Part shown: positions 22,651-34,215 of the stretch, piece by piece
How the letters are laid out: every line of letters begins with the position of its first letter
How positions within the stretch are numbered: position 1 is the stretch's first letter
Source of the DNA: Larix kaempferi
Taxonomy: Eukaryota; Streptophyta; Pinopsida; Pinales; Pinaceae
NCBI GenBank assembly: GCA_027924585.1
Contig: BSBM01000592.1
Coordinates: 372,001-436,000, forward strand
Direction: 5' to 3'
DNA: 64,000 bases
Notes under the pieces: model-generated
Seen by the model: only the letters and a program-made list of their open reading frames with translations
Database searches by the model: none
Told to the model about the DNA's origin: nothing
Made by a program: the position numbers and the translations under genes

Positions 22651-25434
22651 TTTTCCTAACAATGATTGTGATACCCCAAAAATACTATTATTTTTCAAAT
22701 TAAATATTTTGACAACTATTTTTTTATTTAAGAGTTATTTAAAACTCAAAGTGACACTTTGCAGAACAAACTATATTTTTTATTTTAATAAAATAAATGG
22801 CACTTGGAGAGTTCAGCTAGATGAGGGGACACCACCATGGCATAAAAGAACATGTGTAAGCAAGCTAGAGATATCTATACCAATGAAATTCAATCTGAAA
22901 CTCAACAACCGGACAAGATCCTAAATCATAGGGATTTAAGGATAGATGGAGATTTGATTGGGATGGCATAAGACATGAAAAAAACAATATATAAGGATGC
23001 ACTAAGATAGCATGGGATGTCGTGTTGTGCATAGACGAACGGGTTGAGTGTTATCTATTTTCATAAGTCCATTTACTTATTACAAACCGTGGAAGAGAGT
23101 GCTGCGAGGAAGCAATTGCTTGTGTTCCAGTGCATGGTGGTGATCCAACTCGAGGGTGGAGTTGGGAAAACAACGAGTTTCCCTCTTCTATGGTTGGGAG
23201 GACCTACTTCTCCAAGGAGCCAGTTTCATAAATTCCATTCCAGTAAGTACATGTTTTTATTGTGTAGATGTATGGACCCTGGCAGTAGCTCAAGTAGTTT
23301 TCGTCTTTGCTAGTACATTGCGTACTTGACTGATATATTTATATAAACTAGATCAAGATATTCATATAAATAGGAACATGACCATAAATTCTTCGTATCT
23401 CCTTGTATCGCATATGTTAGATGGTTAATACTGTGGTGTTTATTTAGCTAATGTTTTATGTCAGAAAAGCAGAAATATTATATGTAAAAGCCCTTTGTGA
23501 TTATTTTCCATTTAGATATCTATACATTATTTACATTAGTAGATTTATTATATGTAAAAGCCTTTGTGATTATTTTCCGTTTAGATATCTGTAAATTATT
23601 CACTTCAGAAATCCCCTTGTTTTATTTTTTGGGTAGACTTGGCTCAATTGGACATGATGATCTATGGATCAATTGATTTTCTAAGGTTACAAATCCAGTT
23701 GTATAATTTGTTCTATTTCAAAGCATCATAAATTCCTTTCGTTTTTGTTTCTGCATTCTCCTTTCTTTCACTGTAGATTATATTAAAAAAACAAATTCGG
23801 GTTATAGATCGGGTTGGAACTCTAATAAAATCGGTACAGCAAGATCGATGACCATCAATTTCATAACGAGAATATCCATTTGTATAAGTATGATCTCGAC
23901 TGAGAAAATTGATACAACAATAAGGCTGAGGACAGTCGATTTCATACAGACTCGGTTTGTCAAGTCGATCTGCTAAAACTAGGTATTATAGATCCTAGGT
24001 GAGCAAATTTCTTTGTCAACTTTAGCCAAGTTGGGTTATGAAGGATCAATTTCAATATATATATATATATAAAAGATATGTTTGAAACTCTAGTCACATT
24101 AAGAAATCCTATGAGGTGAAAGCGATTAAAAAAAAACATCTTTAAAGTATGAGATCTCCAAGACTTCGAAGAAAGACAAAGACTGCTTTCAAACTCAAAA
24201 ACAAGTAGAGCAATCTGTGTAGTTTTAGGTACCTAAATGTCTTCTTCTGTCAATCAACATAGTTTTAGCCGAAAACGCTGGAGTACCAACTGGTTATACT
24301 CTTGTTAATAATTACCTTGTACATATTAACGTAGTCATAGTTTGGGTTCTCGACTGGTTTGATTGATGTTGGTATCACGAGACAAAAACGAGTGCACTAG
24401 AGAGGGTAGGTAGTACCTAACCAGGACATGGATCCGATCGGAATAATAACTCTAAATTACAGTCCCCTTTTCGACTCTACATGAGAGACCGCTCCACTTC
24501 ATTTTTAGCACCTCCCTATCATGCTCAGTAAAATATTCTTCTGGTACTTCTATTACTCCAATTTAAATCTTAGGATTTTAAAATGTCTATGTTCCAAGTT
24601 CTGTTTGTTTTTACGCTCATAGATACAATATTTTCTTAATATAGAAACCATTCTAATATTTAGAAACGACCTTCGAAACTACCGAAGCCGATCCTCCTTG
24701 TGGAGATCACTGTGATCGCAGAGTATCTCTGTTCTCCCAACAACTGCCTAAAATAATGGTATCATGCTCAGTTAAGTTAGCCACCACTCTTTGTTTTCGG
24801 TAGTAAACGTCTATGTTTATTAATAAATGATCGGTTATATATATTTATTATTGTTATCGGTCTCCTTTTAGAACTCTATCAGTCTCTTCCATACTAATCA
24901 AGGAGTACAGGTTTTAAGATCTTGCTAAAACAATCAATATAAATCTTCGAATTATGGACTATATGTCTTTTGTAATTGGGATGCTAACTTAGATTAACGG
25001 CCACCTTGGTTACGGTGGAAAGATAAAAGTCAACCTTGGCAACTCTGTCAACAAACTTGTTTTCCCCCTTTAAATTGCTTAAAACTGATCATAGTTCCGA
25101 CTTGCGAAATACTACAGGAATGATTATATTGGATAAAAAATAGAGTTATTTCGATGCCACTTTATATAGTATAAAATAAACGAATTTTTCGCATGGTAGG
25201 AGTTAGGGTAATCCTTATATATATATGTCTGACCCTAAAGCATTTTAAATAAATAAAAGCAAATTAACCTTATTGAATACTTAATGGAAGGGTCGATACA
25301 TGATTTTGTATCTTAGACCTACATCCCCTTTAGAAGATGGAAGTTATCCTTAAGAAGAACCTAAGGGGGGACAAAACCTTAGAACTTTATGATGGTAAAA
25401 TTATTGAAATATGAGAAGAAGGCGGACATAAAAT
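22651..25434. other. Intergenic, no gene recognised
   Basis: AT-rich, with an (AT)n run near 24053-24071. Small frames at 22640-22924 and 23044-23313 match nothing I know and lack coding bias. Around 23760-24800 the composition is somewhat richer in GC and could be an old LTR, but I cannot find its partner. Confidence 0.45.
23476..23601. repeat. Local direct duplication of about 55 bp
   Basis: The segment 23476-23532 (attatatgtaaaagcc ... tttagatatct) recurs at 23548-23601 with few differences. Confidence 0.8.
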
Positions 25435-25665
25435 CACTAGTACAAAATGAGAGATTAGTGAACAGGCAACCAAAAAATTTTGTCACCACAGTTTTTTCAA
25501 GGGATAAATGACCACAATTGAGAAATTTTAAGTGAGCTAACTAAAAATGACCAAGATAAATGACCAATTTGGTCACAGGATAAGAACTAAGCTAAAAATG
25601 ACCACATAACAATTGGTCATTTATTTGGTCATTTTTACTTGTCTCACTCTCACAATGGAAAATTA
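25435..25665. mobile_element. CACTA-like foldback fragment A
   Basis: It starts with CACTAGTACAAAATGAGAG, the same 19-bp terminus as the element at 26796. It contains the same 'aatgaccaa' and 'ttggtcattt' words in inverted arrangement. The right end is degraded (about 25665), so the limits are approximate. It has no coding capacity. Confidence 0.6.
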
Positions 25666-25688
25666 CAATTTTGACTATGAATTTGTAA

Positions 25689-25748
25689 AATTTACTAAAT
25701 TTTAACACTGCAAGCAGATCCATCTGCAGTGTTAAAATTTAGTAAATT
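25689..25748. repeat. Perfect 24-bp inverted repeat with a 12-bp loop
   Basis: The left arm 25689-25712 ends ttaacactgca and the right arm 25725-25748 starts tgcagtgttaa. All 24 positions pair. The loop holds gcagatccatctgc-type self-complementary sequence at its edges. Confidence 0.85.
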
Positions 25749-25822
25749 GAAACATTGTAGATCATGGATTCAGAGACACGAGTGATCATCATGTAAATTG
25801 TGTCACTCGATGCAAACAATTT

Positions 25823-26400
25823 GGTTTACTTAGTTACTTCCATTGAACTCTTCTTACTTCTACATTTCGTGAGAGAATGTCCCTGGATTTTTTAAAATTT
25901 TAGTACTTTCCCATACAAGGATTCCTTATACAAAAACCCTTTTCACTTATGATATAATTGAGCATTGTTAAAATTTATTTAGCTATAATCGATCTCAATG
26001 GTACTTGGAGAAGAGGTAGTCAAAGGAAAGGCTAGCCATTTATTAACCCTAATTGGGCTAGTGGAGTAGTGCTTTAAGGTACCAAAGGTTGCACTAAGAT
26101 GCAAGAGAGTAGGTCCTAAATTATACCCAACCATATTTGACTATGATATAATATACTTGTTTTAGGTGGTTTACTTAGTTATTTCCATTGAACTCTTCTT
26201 ACTTCTATACATTTCGTGAGAGAATGTCCTTTGCATTTTTTAAAAATTTGGTACTTAGTCCTACAAGGCTTCCTTAAACAAAAACCCCTTTCATAAACAC
26301 ACAAAACCCTTTAAATATAAAAACCCACCAGGCAGTATGCTTTCACTTATGTTATAATTGAGTACTCTTAAAATTTATTTAGTTATAATCGATTTCAATT
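25823..26400. repeat. Dispersed direct duplication of about 180-230 bp
   Basis: The block 25823-26005 (starting ggtttacttagtta) is repeated at 26168-26400. The second copy has an extra insertion near 26305-26340. Between the copies lies unrelated-looking sequence. Confidence 0.75.
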
Positions 26401-26795
26401 GTGTTAACAATTCATCTAGCTATAATTGAGCCCTTTATATACCATTGAGCTAGAATCATTTTTACCATTAGATATGGGTTTGATTGTCATAGTTACCCAA
26501 GTTTATAACAAAGCCATTCAAAATGCATATTAATTTTCCAAGTGTGAGCGGGAAGGGGTGTTTTAATTTTGGGAAAAAACTCATTGGCTATCAACCCGCC
26601 TGATCTCATACCTTTTGCAAGTCAAACCTCGACATTTGTCAAGCACTAAACCATAAGACAAATCAAGTGTCAAGTTCCCATCCAAGTGTTGAAGTGTTGA
26701 GCAAGTTCACCAAGTAAAGCCCCACGGTTTATACTATGTTCACTATCCTATTGAGCATATGACAAAGGGTTTTGGCCATTTACCATGGATTTAAT

Positions 26796-27202
26796 CACTA
26801 GTACAAAATGAGAGATAAGTGACCAAAAAAACGACCAAAATCCGCACATAAATGACCACTTTTGAGTCGGTGACCACTGGTAGCAAATTAGTGGTCATAT
26901 ATCACGTGACCAAAAATGTGGTCATATTTAGCTTGGCCATTTATAACTTATCTTGTGGTCATATATTTGGTCGTATATTTGGTCATTAATTTGGTCATAA
27001 ATTTGGTCATTAATTGTGACTGACCACATTTTTTGTCACATGATAAATGACTGCTAATTTGCTACCAACGATCGCCAACTCAAAAGTGGTCATTTATATG
27101 CATATTTTGGTCATTTTTTTGTCACTTATCTCTCATGTTGTATTGGTGGTCATTTATATGCAAATTTTGGTCATTTTTTTAGTCATTTATCTCTTTTTAG
27201 TG
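26796..27202. mobile_element. CACTA-like foldback element B
   Basis: The element begins CACTAGTACAAAATGAGAG and ends tttttagtg, so both tips read CACTA inwards. The arms form a long palindrome of roughly 130 bp each, built from ggtcattta and aatgaccac words around a centre near 26960-26990. The right arm is present twice in tandem (27084-27143 and 27147-27202). No 3-bp target duplication is clear (aat on the left, gtt on the right). I infer a non-autonomous CACTA-superfamily element. Confidence 0.65.
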
Positions 27203-27218
27203 GTTTCAGAATATAAAT

Positions 27219-27289
27219 AGGGCACGGAGGAATCGAACCACCAACCTCCTACCTATAAGGTAGGTGCTCTACCATTGATCCAGCACCCT
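27219..27289 (-). tRNA. tRNA-Ile(UAU)-like sequence, intronless, possibly a pseudogene
   Basis: The 71-nt minus-strand sequence folds as a cloverleaf. The acceptor AGGGTGC/GTGCCCT has two G-U pairs. The D arm is GATC-AATGGTA-GAGC with one mismatch. The anticodon stem CCTAC/GTAGG is perfect around CTTATAG (anticodon UAU). The T arm is GGTGG-TTCGATT-CCTCC with one mismatch, and the discriminator is A. An A-box (TGGATCAATGG) and an exact B-box (GGTTCGATTCC) are present. Plant nuclear tRNA-Ile(UAU) genes normally carry an intron after the anticodon; this one has none. No T-run terminator follows closely, so it may be a processed copy or a SINE head. Confidence 0.65.
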
Positions 27290-28813
27290 TAAATAGAATT
27301 CCGTATGGATTGATATTAGAATAAAATTTCCAACAGTTAACACCATCTTGCCAAATTCTGGAAAAGGGTCACATACCTCTATCCGAGTGGTACCAAATCA
27401 AGAATCACAACTGTCTTTTCCTAATCTTGGGCATCTTCGTTTCCCTCTTGACTGGTTTTCCCCTATGGGGTTTTTTCAAGGCCATTGGACCAAACATTCC
27501 TATGTCAAATGTGTTTTATAGTCTGTTGTTCATGAGTTATTTTCGCTACAAAAGTGTACTTAGCTACTGTGTTTCAGTTTACTGTTCACTGGAAAGTGTG
27601 CATGTGATATGCCTTTTTTTATGACTGTTGAAGACTGAGATCTGTGAAATGCTAAGTGTTTGACTGAGTTTAAGTCAAATTTGGAGAAATCTGTAGCTGA
27701 GTTTTTTAGTTCAGATTTCTTAACATAGATAACAAGAAGCATGTAGCATGCACATACATATCAGTCTATTGTTTGGGGATCAAGACACAAAATAGTATAA
27801 AACATTAATACAGGGCATGGAAAACAACTACTAAAAATAAAATATCATAGCTGCAATTGAGCTTTTTTATATGCAAAAGTTTAACTTAAAACTGCACAAG
27901 AGATTATTTAAACTCTAACTCTAAACATACCTGCATAAGCAAACTTGCATATGTTAAGAACTAATCTAGTTTCAAATTCTAGGAACCTATTACCTCAAAC
28001 TCTCAAAAATGTGTCTACATAAGAAGCTCAACCAAAAGTGGTCGGATTTTTTTCCACAAAAACAGGTGTATTAGCTTACTTTTTGGACTTTCACTTTCAA
28101 AACTCAAAGTGAAACTCCTCATAATCCTTTTTCTGGAAATAGAACTTTCATATTAAATTTTGAATGTCTAAAATGACAAAGAAAAAATGTCCTAACATTC
28201 AATCAACTCATAAGTTATATATTTGCACAAATTCATCTTAACCCCAGATCTGTTCTTTGCTAAGAGGTATCAAGAAAGTGCCGAGTGTAACTCAAAACTC
28301 TCACACCTAACTCTTCAAGTTTTTAGATAGGGTTAAATATCAATTTGTGTATCCCCCAGGGATAGATCAACTAGTTATAGCCAAATTTTATGGGAATTTT
28401 GATAAGTATCTGCCAACAAGTGCATGGTTCAAATCCCCATGGCATTTGTTTGGGAAAATGCAGATGGCTTTATAAAGATGTCAAAGAAAACCAGTCAAAA
28501 GACAAGGAATCAGCAAGCTTCGGTATGTACCAATATCATGTTTGCATTGGTTTTATCAAGTGAAATTTATGTTGGTGTTTATAATTGGCTTCAACTAAAG
28601 AGAACCTATGGAATTTTGTAGAATATGAACCAACATGCATTTGCAAACAAGAATGGTGCCACAAACACTACTTCCAAGGCTCGAGTCCAATAATCTTTGG
28701 CTGCTAGGTCATCAGCACTAAGACAAGTACAAGGATCTCTAATTAATTTATTATTACATTATTTATATATCATGTCAAAAATTTTGTTATTAATTTATTA
28801 CATGTAGTTATGA
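27290..28813. other. Intergenic, no gene recognised
   Basis: AT-rich, with small random frames only (27427-27624, 28424-28621). I see no family signature in them. Confidence 0.45.
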
Positions 28814-28855
28814 GGGATTACGTGTCTTGTTGTAGGGATTACGTGTCTTGTTGTA
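28814..28855. repeat. Perfect tandem duplication of 21 bp
   Basis: A 21-bp unit starting gggattacgtgtc occurs at 28814-28834 and again at 28835-28855 with no differences. Confidence 0.9.
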
Positions 28856-28929
28856 GAGTTAAGGTCTAGAAATGGAGCTAATCAGCTTGCAGCAATTAAG
28901 GAATCAACAAGGAGAGCAATAGTTACACT

Positions 28930-29599
28930 CATAAGGAGAGCAGTAGTTACACCCATAATCATGGAAGAGAAATGAGGTTAAAGATGTGTTCACAGAAGGG
29001 GATGATGGAGACAAATTTTCCACTTCCATTCCAAGTGAAGAGCACAACAGAATTAGTGAAGAAATTGAGAAAACATTAGAAATATAAAAAATAGTTCCAT
29101 CATCAAAATTGAGCAAGAAGAATGATCCTTCAAAGGGTTTGATTGAAGCAGAAAATGTTAACACATGTGAGTGAGTTGGCTTTGCAAATGTTTCAAAGAA
29201 GAGCTTCTCACAACTATTAAATGCAACTATGGTTTTGGTCTAGTTGGTAAATTGCGTGAAGCAACAAAAGAGATGGTTTCTGATGTAGCAACATAAATGG
29301 TTTGTGTTTCTGGAAAGAGGACAAAAGATGGGCTAAATACATCCAACATGAGTAAAGATGATGAGCAACAAGCTCAAACACATGTTAAAACCTGTATTTT
29401 TGAAGGAGATGGTAAGTTTACTGTTGAAGTTAGAATGGACAGAGATATTAAAGTTAATAGTGCAGTTGATCAATTGATAATTGTGAAGCATTGTGCAAGT
29501 GCAAATATCCTCGAGAAACCATTGGAGGTTTCTTCCCCAGTCTTAAAAGAATTCGGGAAAGAAGTGATTGGAGATAGCAAATTTGTTATACCCAAGTAA
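28930..29599 (+). pseudogene. Unidentified coding relic
   Basis: One reading frame with only a few stops gives a coherent, charged protein text over about 220 codons. It includes EGDDGDKFSTSIPSEEHNR, SKKNDPSKGLIEAEN, VGKLREATKEMVSDVA and, in the open last 100 codons (29297-29599), CIFEGDGKFTVEVRMD and KEFGKEVIGDSKFVIPK. The Glu/Lys/Ser-rich composition and few stops suggest a former exon or element protein, but I recognise no domain. The frame is broken at least three times upstream of 29297. Confidence 0.35.
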
Positions 29600-31734
29600 A
29601 GTATAAGTATAGTAAAGTATAAATATAAGTCAAGTCAAGTCTAGTATTTTAGGGTCTAAGACGTGTACATGGTATATTGCAAGATAAATGGTATATATTG
29701 CCATCTCATGTTTTTGCATACCCAAATGCTACACAACCTGCATTCCCATATGGAGTATTTTCTTTTGGTTCAAATTTTTCAATGACTTCCACATCCTTGT
29801 CAGGAGCACCAACTTCATATGGAGATTCCTTGGGAACATTTGTGTTTTTCTTCATTTCCCTCACAACTTGTGGATACAGGGGAAATTTCATCTCCAGGTA
29901 TAAGGCCCTACATGACAGGGGTCACTTATGTTTCTGGGATGAAAGGAAATCACAAATGGAAAAGAACAATTCTTGATTAAAATGCAGGACCTGGAACAGT
30001 TGATTTAGAAATTAGATATTCTAAGCAATTTTCCATTTCCAATGGTTGGGTTTCACCAAAGGGTCAGACAAGATCATTTAACTAGAAAACAACTTTAGCA
30101 GCATTTCCTTTGAAGAGAAAAGAACTTGAAGGAGGTTTGGATTCAAATTCTATTGAATACATCCAGTCTCCATGGGAATAACATTTTTCTCATTTTTTAA
30201 GCTATCCTCTGGAGGAACTTGCCACAATTTCTAATTATCATTGATAAATTTTCACATGGATGTGGTTTGTAAGGGATCAATACATCCCACGTCGTTTATC
30301 TTATATGTGTAGAATATAAATGTGACCAACTATTGTATGTTAGTAGCTTCACATTGAAACCATCTTGCTTCTGATCTCCAAATGTCATCTAAGCTGTATC
30401 AAATGCTAAGGTATCAAAACTTGGAAGTATGTTAATGAGTCTTATTCATGGTTGTTTCTCTCACTAGAGTGGAAGTCATAGCTCTAAGACTTACGATCAA
30501 TGTATTTTCTATAAATTTCATATCAAAATCTCTTTTACTTGAAGGATTGTTGTGTTTTTCTTTCTAGTCAACATCTAGAATTATTAGACATATATTTGTC
30601 CCCATTGAAAATCCTATGACTATTAGTCACGTGAGAATCCTTTCTTATTGTTCTTGTTACACCTCATGTTGGGGTTTTCAGCTGGTAGCTAGGAGCATCT
30701 TAATGGAATTGAGGTAACTACATCTTCATGCAACTTCTTCTCTTCTTCAGGATGGATATTTGATGAAGATTTTTAGTGGAGGATGGTCAAGTTGATGGTA
30801 TTTTCTATGGTTAGCTGCTTCTTTCATGCATTTACTTCATATGGATTCTTCCCAAGCTGCATTTTTTTCCATCTCTCATTGGTTGTTTTTGCATCAAGCA
30901 AGCATTCATTTTTATAAACGACCTTGGAATGCCAACCATCAAGTGATGCATTTCACCTTTTTAACGCCAAAGGCCTGTGACCCTCAAGTTAATTTTTGAC
31001 TTCATACATTCCCAGGGATTTATTTTTCTACAAAGTTTGGAGGGTTTATTTAGTATCAATGTGTCCAAAAGGTCATGTTGGACATGGTGCTGTGCACCTC
31101 TATTAATTGTTGTAATATAGGGGGGATCACCCTGCACTATGAGCAAATAGCACCTATAAATTCTTCCACACAATCTGCCTAGTTCATACAATCTTAAATA
31201 TTATATAAGGGGCCATAGCATAAAGCTGGCCAAGGTGTTCACGAAAGGAAAGATCACCAACACAATTGGCTCGCAACTCTTCCACCAAAATGACAAGTGA
31301 CTGTGAATTGTCTATGTCATTTCCTAAATGGAATGGCACCTAAGGTAGCTATGCAAAGAAATGATGGCTAGGGGTCTACTATTTCACATGTTGAGTAAGC
31401 CAGTGATGGTCGAGGGCCCACTCCCAAGGACAAAAAGATTATCCCCATCATGATGTGTCTGGGTCATCTCATTTTATTAGCAACTTGATTTATGATTACA
31501 AAAATGTGCGGCCTTTTTATTTGTGTCCCAAGGCAAGACTTTATTAGTTATATGGTTATGTGCCAAATGGTTATTTTGAACTATGGTAGTATCACGGTAT
31601 GGCCAAGTGAAAATTTTGTTGAGTCATATGCTCTTGCGTAGTTATAGAAGCTATTAAGGCATCTTAGTACAATATGTTTTAGCTTATGACAATTGCAATG
31701 TAAACCACTATTTTTAATCTATAATACATACACA
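29600..31734. other. Intergenic, no gene assigned
   Basis: A minus-strand frame at 29891-29706 (EKFEPKENTPYGNAGC) and a minus-strand stretch near 31340-31210 (SQSLVILVEELRANC) look coding-like for 40-60 codons but match nothing I can name. The rest is AT-rich and unremarkable. Confidence 0.4.
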
Positions 31735-32990
31735 TAGCAGCAAGCAAACAATGAATCGACTTCTTCATCTAGTTCACCAAATGGCACCGACAAAGTTGCA
31801 AGAAGTAATACAAGAAGATCTTAGGGTAACTCTTCCATAAGAGTCTTAAAACAACTCTTAGCTGATCCTGTGTTGCCTGTGAAGCTCATAAGTGCAATGA
31901 GACAAAATAAGAAACTTGAATGTTATTGGGGAAACTCTGGCAATCTGGCCATAATGATTTCAAAACATACTACCAAAAATGTATATATGGAAAAGACAGA
32001 AAGCTAATGCATAAAAAATATACTTATAGTTTCCCACCATAGTTGAAGTTGAGGAAAATACAATATAGAAGGTGTATTCCTTCTTGCTTATTCCACAATA
32101 TGTACTAATTATTCTTCAGGGGTCTTGGCACTTGGATCAGACATAAGTGACAAAATCCCAAGCGAATTCCCAGGAAATCTCTCTAGTTCATTTAACACTG
32201 CAGGGCCAATGTGATCCTGGCATACAAAGCACAAAAAAGAACATTAGATCATAAAACTTATCAGTTTACTTAGTATTTTCAACAGTTGAAATTAGCAAAT
32301 TCAAAGTAAAGGCATTTTATATTCATACCAAGCGAGTGCCTTCCTTTCCACACAGCAAGAGCCTCGGTCTGTACACAATAGGATTTAAAATGCATTGGGG
32401 AAATCCAAATAAGTTAGCAACATTATGAGAATTGTCATCCAAGGAATATTTTGTATCCCCCTTAGTATGGGAGATATTTCAAAAATGCAATCTCTAATCT
32501 TGGCCAAATGACCTTGTAAGCATGGAACTCTTACAGGTTACAATGGTCTGGAATGGATTGCACCTCTATGTGTAGAGGGAGTAATGGCAGACATTGCTTC
32601 CAAAAATGATGTCTCTCTACTTTTAGAAAATCCATATCTATTACAAACTGGTCATCACTATTATATACTTGGGGGGTTATTTTAGACAGAAGGCCCTAAT
32701 AGCAGCCTACATGCAAAAATATTTTACATCAACACCACAATAGCCCACACAAGTTGTTGCAAGTTCCTTCCTTAATTCCTTTGATATAGGTTCCTTCCAC
32801 TTTATTGTGAGTATCTATAAAATGTAATATTGTGCCTTACAATCAGGTAAAGGAAACACAAACTCACGATCAAACTGACCAAGACGACAGAGAGCCCCAT
32901 CAATGGCATCAATCCTGTTAGTAGCTTCAATGAGAACTACTTGAACTCAAGAATAAAACCATCCATAAGATGAAGAGATTTCAAAAGTTG
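31735..32990 (-). pseudogene. ATAD2-like AAA+ ATPase gene fragment
   Basis: The minus strand carries consecutive pieces of the plant ATAD2/At1g05910-type AAA+ bromodomain ATPase. In order they are LMDG (32970), a small frameshift, then VVLIEATNRIDAIDGAL and FDREFVFPLPDCK (family ATNRxDAIDGALRRPGRFDREF; the Arg fingers are altered). Next are KELATTCVGYCG and AAIRAF, then YRPRLLLCGKEGTRL ending at 32329. A clean 112-bp intron (GTATGA...TGCCAG, 32328-32217) separates this from DHIGPAVLNELERFP and SDPSAKTPEE. Stops follow, then ARRNTPSILYFPQ, and a last piece at 31862-31735 (FGELDEEVDS). The retained intron means a DNA-level fragment, not a processed copy. Many stops make it a pseudogene. Confidence 0.85.
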
Positions 32991-34079
32991 CCTAGCAATT
33001 TATGAGTTCTACATGGCACCTTCATATATGGAAGGAACAGAAACATTGTAACTAATTTGCTAATCTAGTGGAAGAGGAGAAAATGTATGATTTAGTTGGA
33101 AGCAAGAAAGATAACATTGAATCTTTACAAGACATTACACACAAATTTGTATTGCAACAACAAATGTGACCACTTCCAATTATAAAAGTGGTATATCCTA
33201 CCCCATTCGTGTTATAGGAATGTACATAGAAGGCATAGGAATCCTTATTCTGAGGCTCATTACCAAATACAAGGTTATAATTCTCCAATGGAGAAACTTC
33301 AGCTATTGAGGGTTTATTTAACTATTCTCTTAACATATTTTTTTCTTTTTGTGTGAAGTCTATAAATCAAGATACAACTTTGCAGATACCTTGAAATATG
33401 GAACCAAGTTTTCAAGAAAAGAGATGTAGAGGAAGAGTTTCCAAGTTAATTCATTTGAATGCACTTACAGTAGGTAGACAACTACTCAAATTTCCTCTAC
33501 CTGACATAAATTGTAACTGAAGATAGAGTCAATCAACCCCCCAATATTGAAATCCTCATGATGTATTTATGTATTGGATTTATATCAAGTATTCATTAGT
33601 TTACACGTTGTGTATGATCTTGTAAACGTCGTCTTTCGACAATGTAGACCTAGACTCAAAATATCAAGTGTCCTAAAATACCACTAGAAATCTACATCCT
33701 ATGTCTTGTCCACAACCTAATCCCCTATATGATATGGCATGTCCAATAACTGCAATAAAATGAGCTAGTAAAAGTAAAATTTTGTTTGACCCATTATTCT
33801 GCCCTGACGTTACATGTAAAAGCATAGTAAAAAAAAATTGTGACAATACTATAATGTACAGGAATTCGAATGGTGAACCATCAAATAAATGCAATGGATA
33901 CGGTTATAACAACACATAACACACTACAACTTAAATACTTAACAAAAGAATAAAAATGAAAAAGAAGAGAAAATAAATCATAAACAAGCAATCCTAAACA
34001 CTATCCTTGTATTGGAAAACATTAACTGCCTCCAATATCAACTGACCTATAGAAGGTGATTGAAGAAGCTAGAGTATTA
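32991..34079. other. Intergenic, no gene recognised
   Basis: This may include decayed upstream parts of the ATAD2-like gene (a weak NS-IARQLLKS-like text near 33010) but nothing further can be aligned by eye. Confidence 0.4.
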
Positions 34080-34215
34080 CTCTACATCATCCTTCACAGT
34101 AGTGATGAATATTTCCCCCTCATATAGCCCAGGATATTGTGCAGAAGGAACATCCATTGAAACCCATAGAGCATAAGTTTCTCTGCAGACAATAAGACCA
34201 TCCTAAGTCGGTCAC
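34080..34215 (-). pseudogene. Possible DUF4091/GH123-type gene fragment
   Basis: The minus strand reads DGLIVCRETYALWVSMDVP then GLYEGEIFITTVKDDVE without a stop over about 40 codons. This resembles the N-terminal part of plant DUF4091 (glycoside-hydrolase-123-like) proteins as I remember them. Stops flank it on both sides. The assignment rests on recall of one short segment and is tentative. Confidence 0.4.

Noticed and set aside
23044-23313. P-loop protein suggested by EGGVGKTT
   Set aside because: A short chance match in a random 89-codon frame, with no supporting hydrophobic strand or other NTPase motifs.
24753-24775. Copia primer-binding site (tggtatcatgctcag)
   Set aside because: It only partly matches the tRNA-Met complement, and no LTR end or partner LTR could be found beside it.
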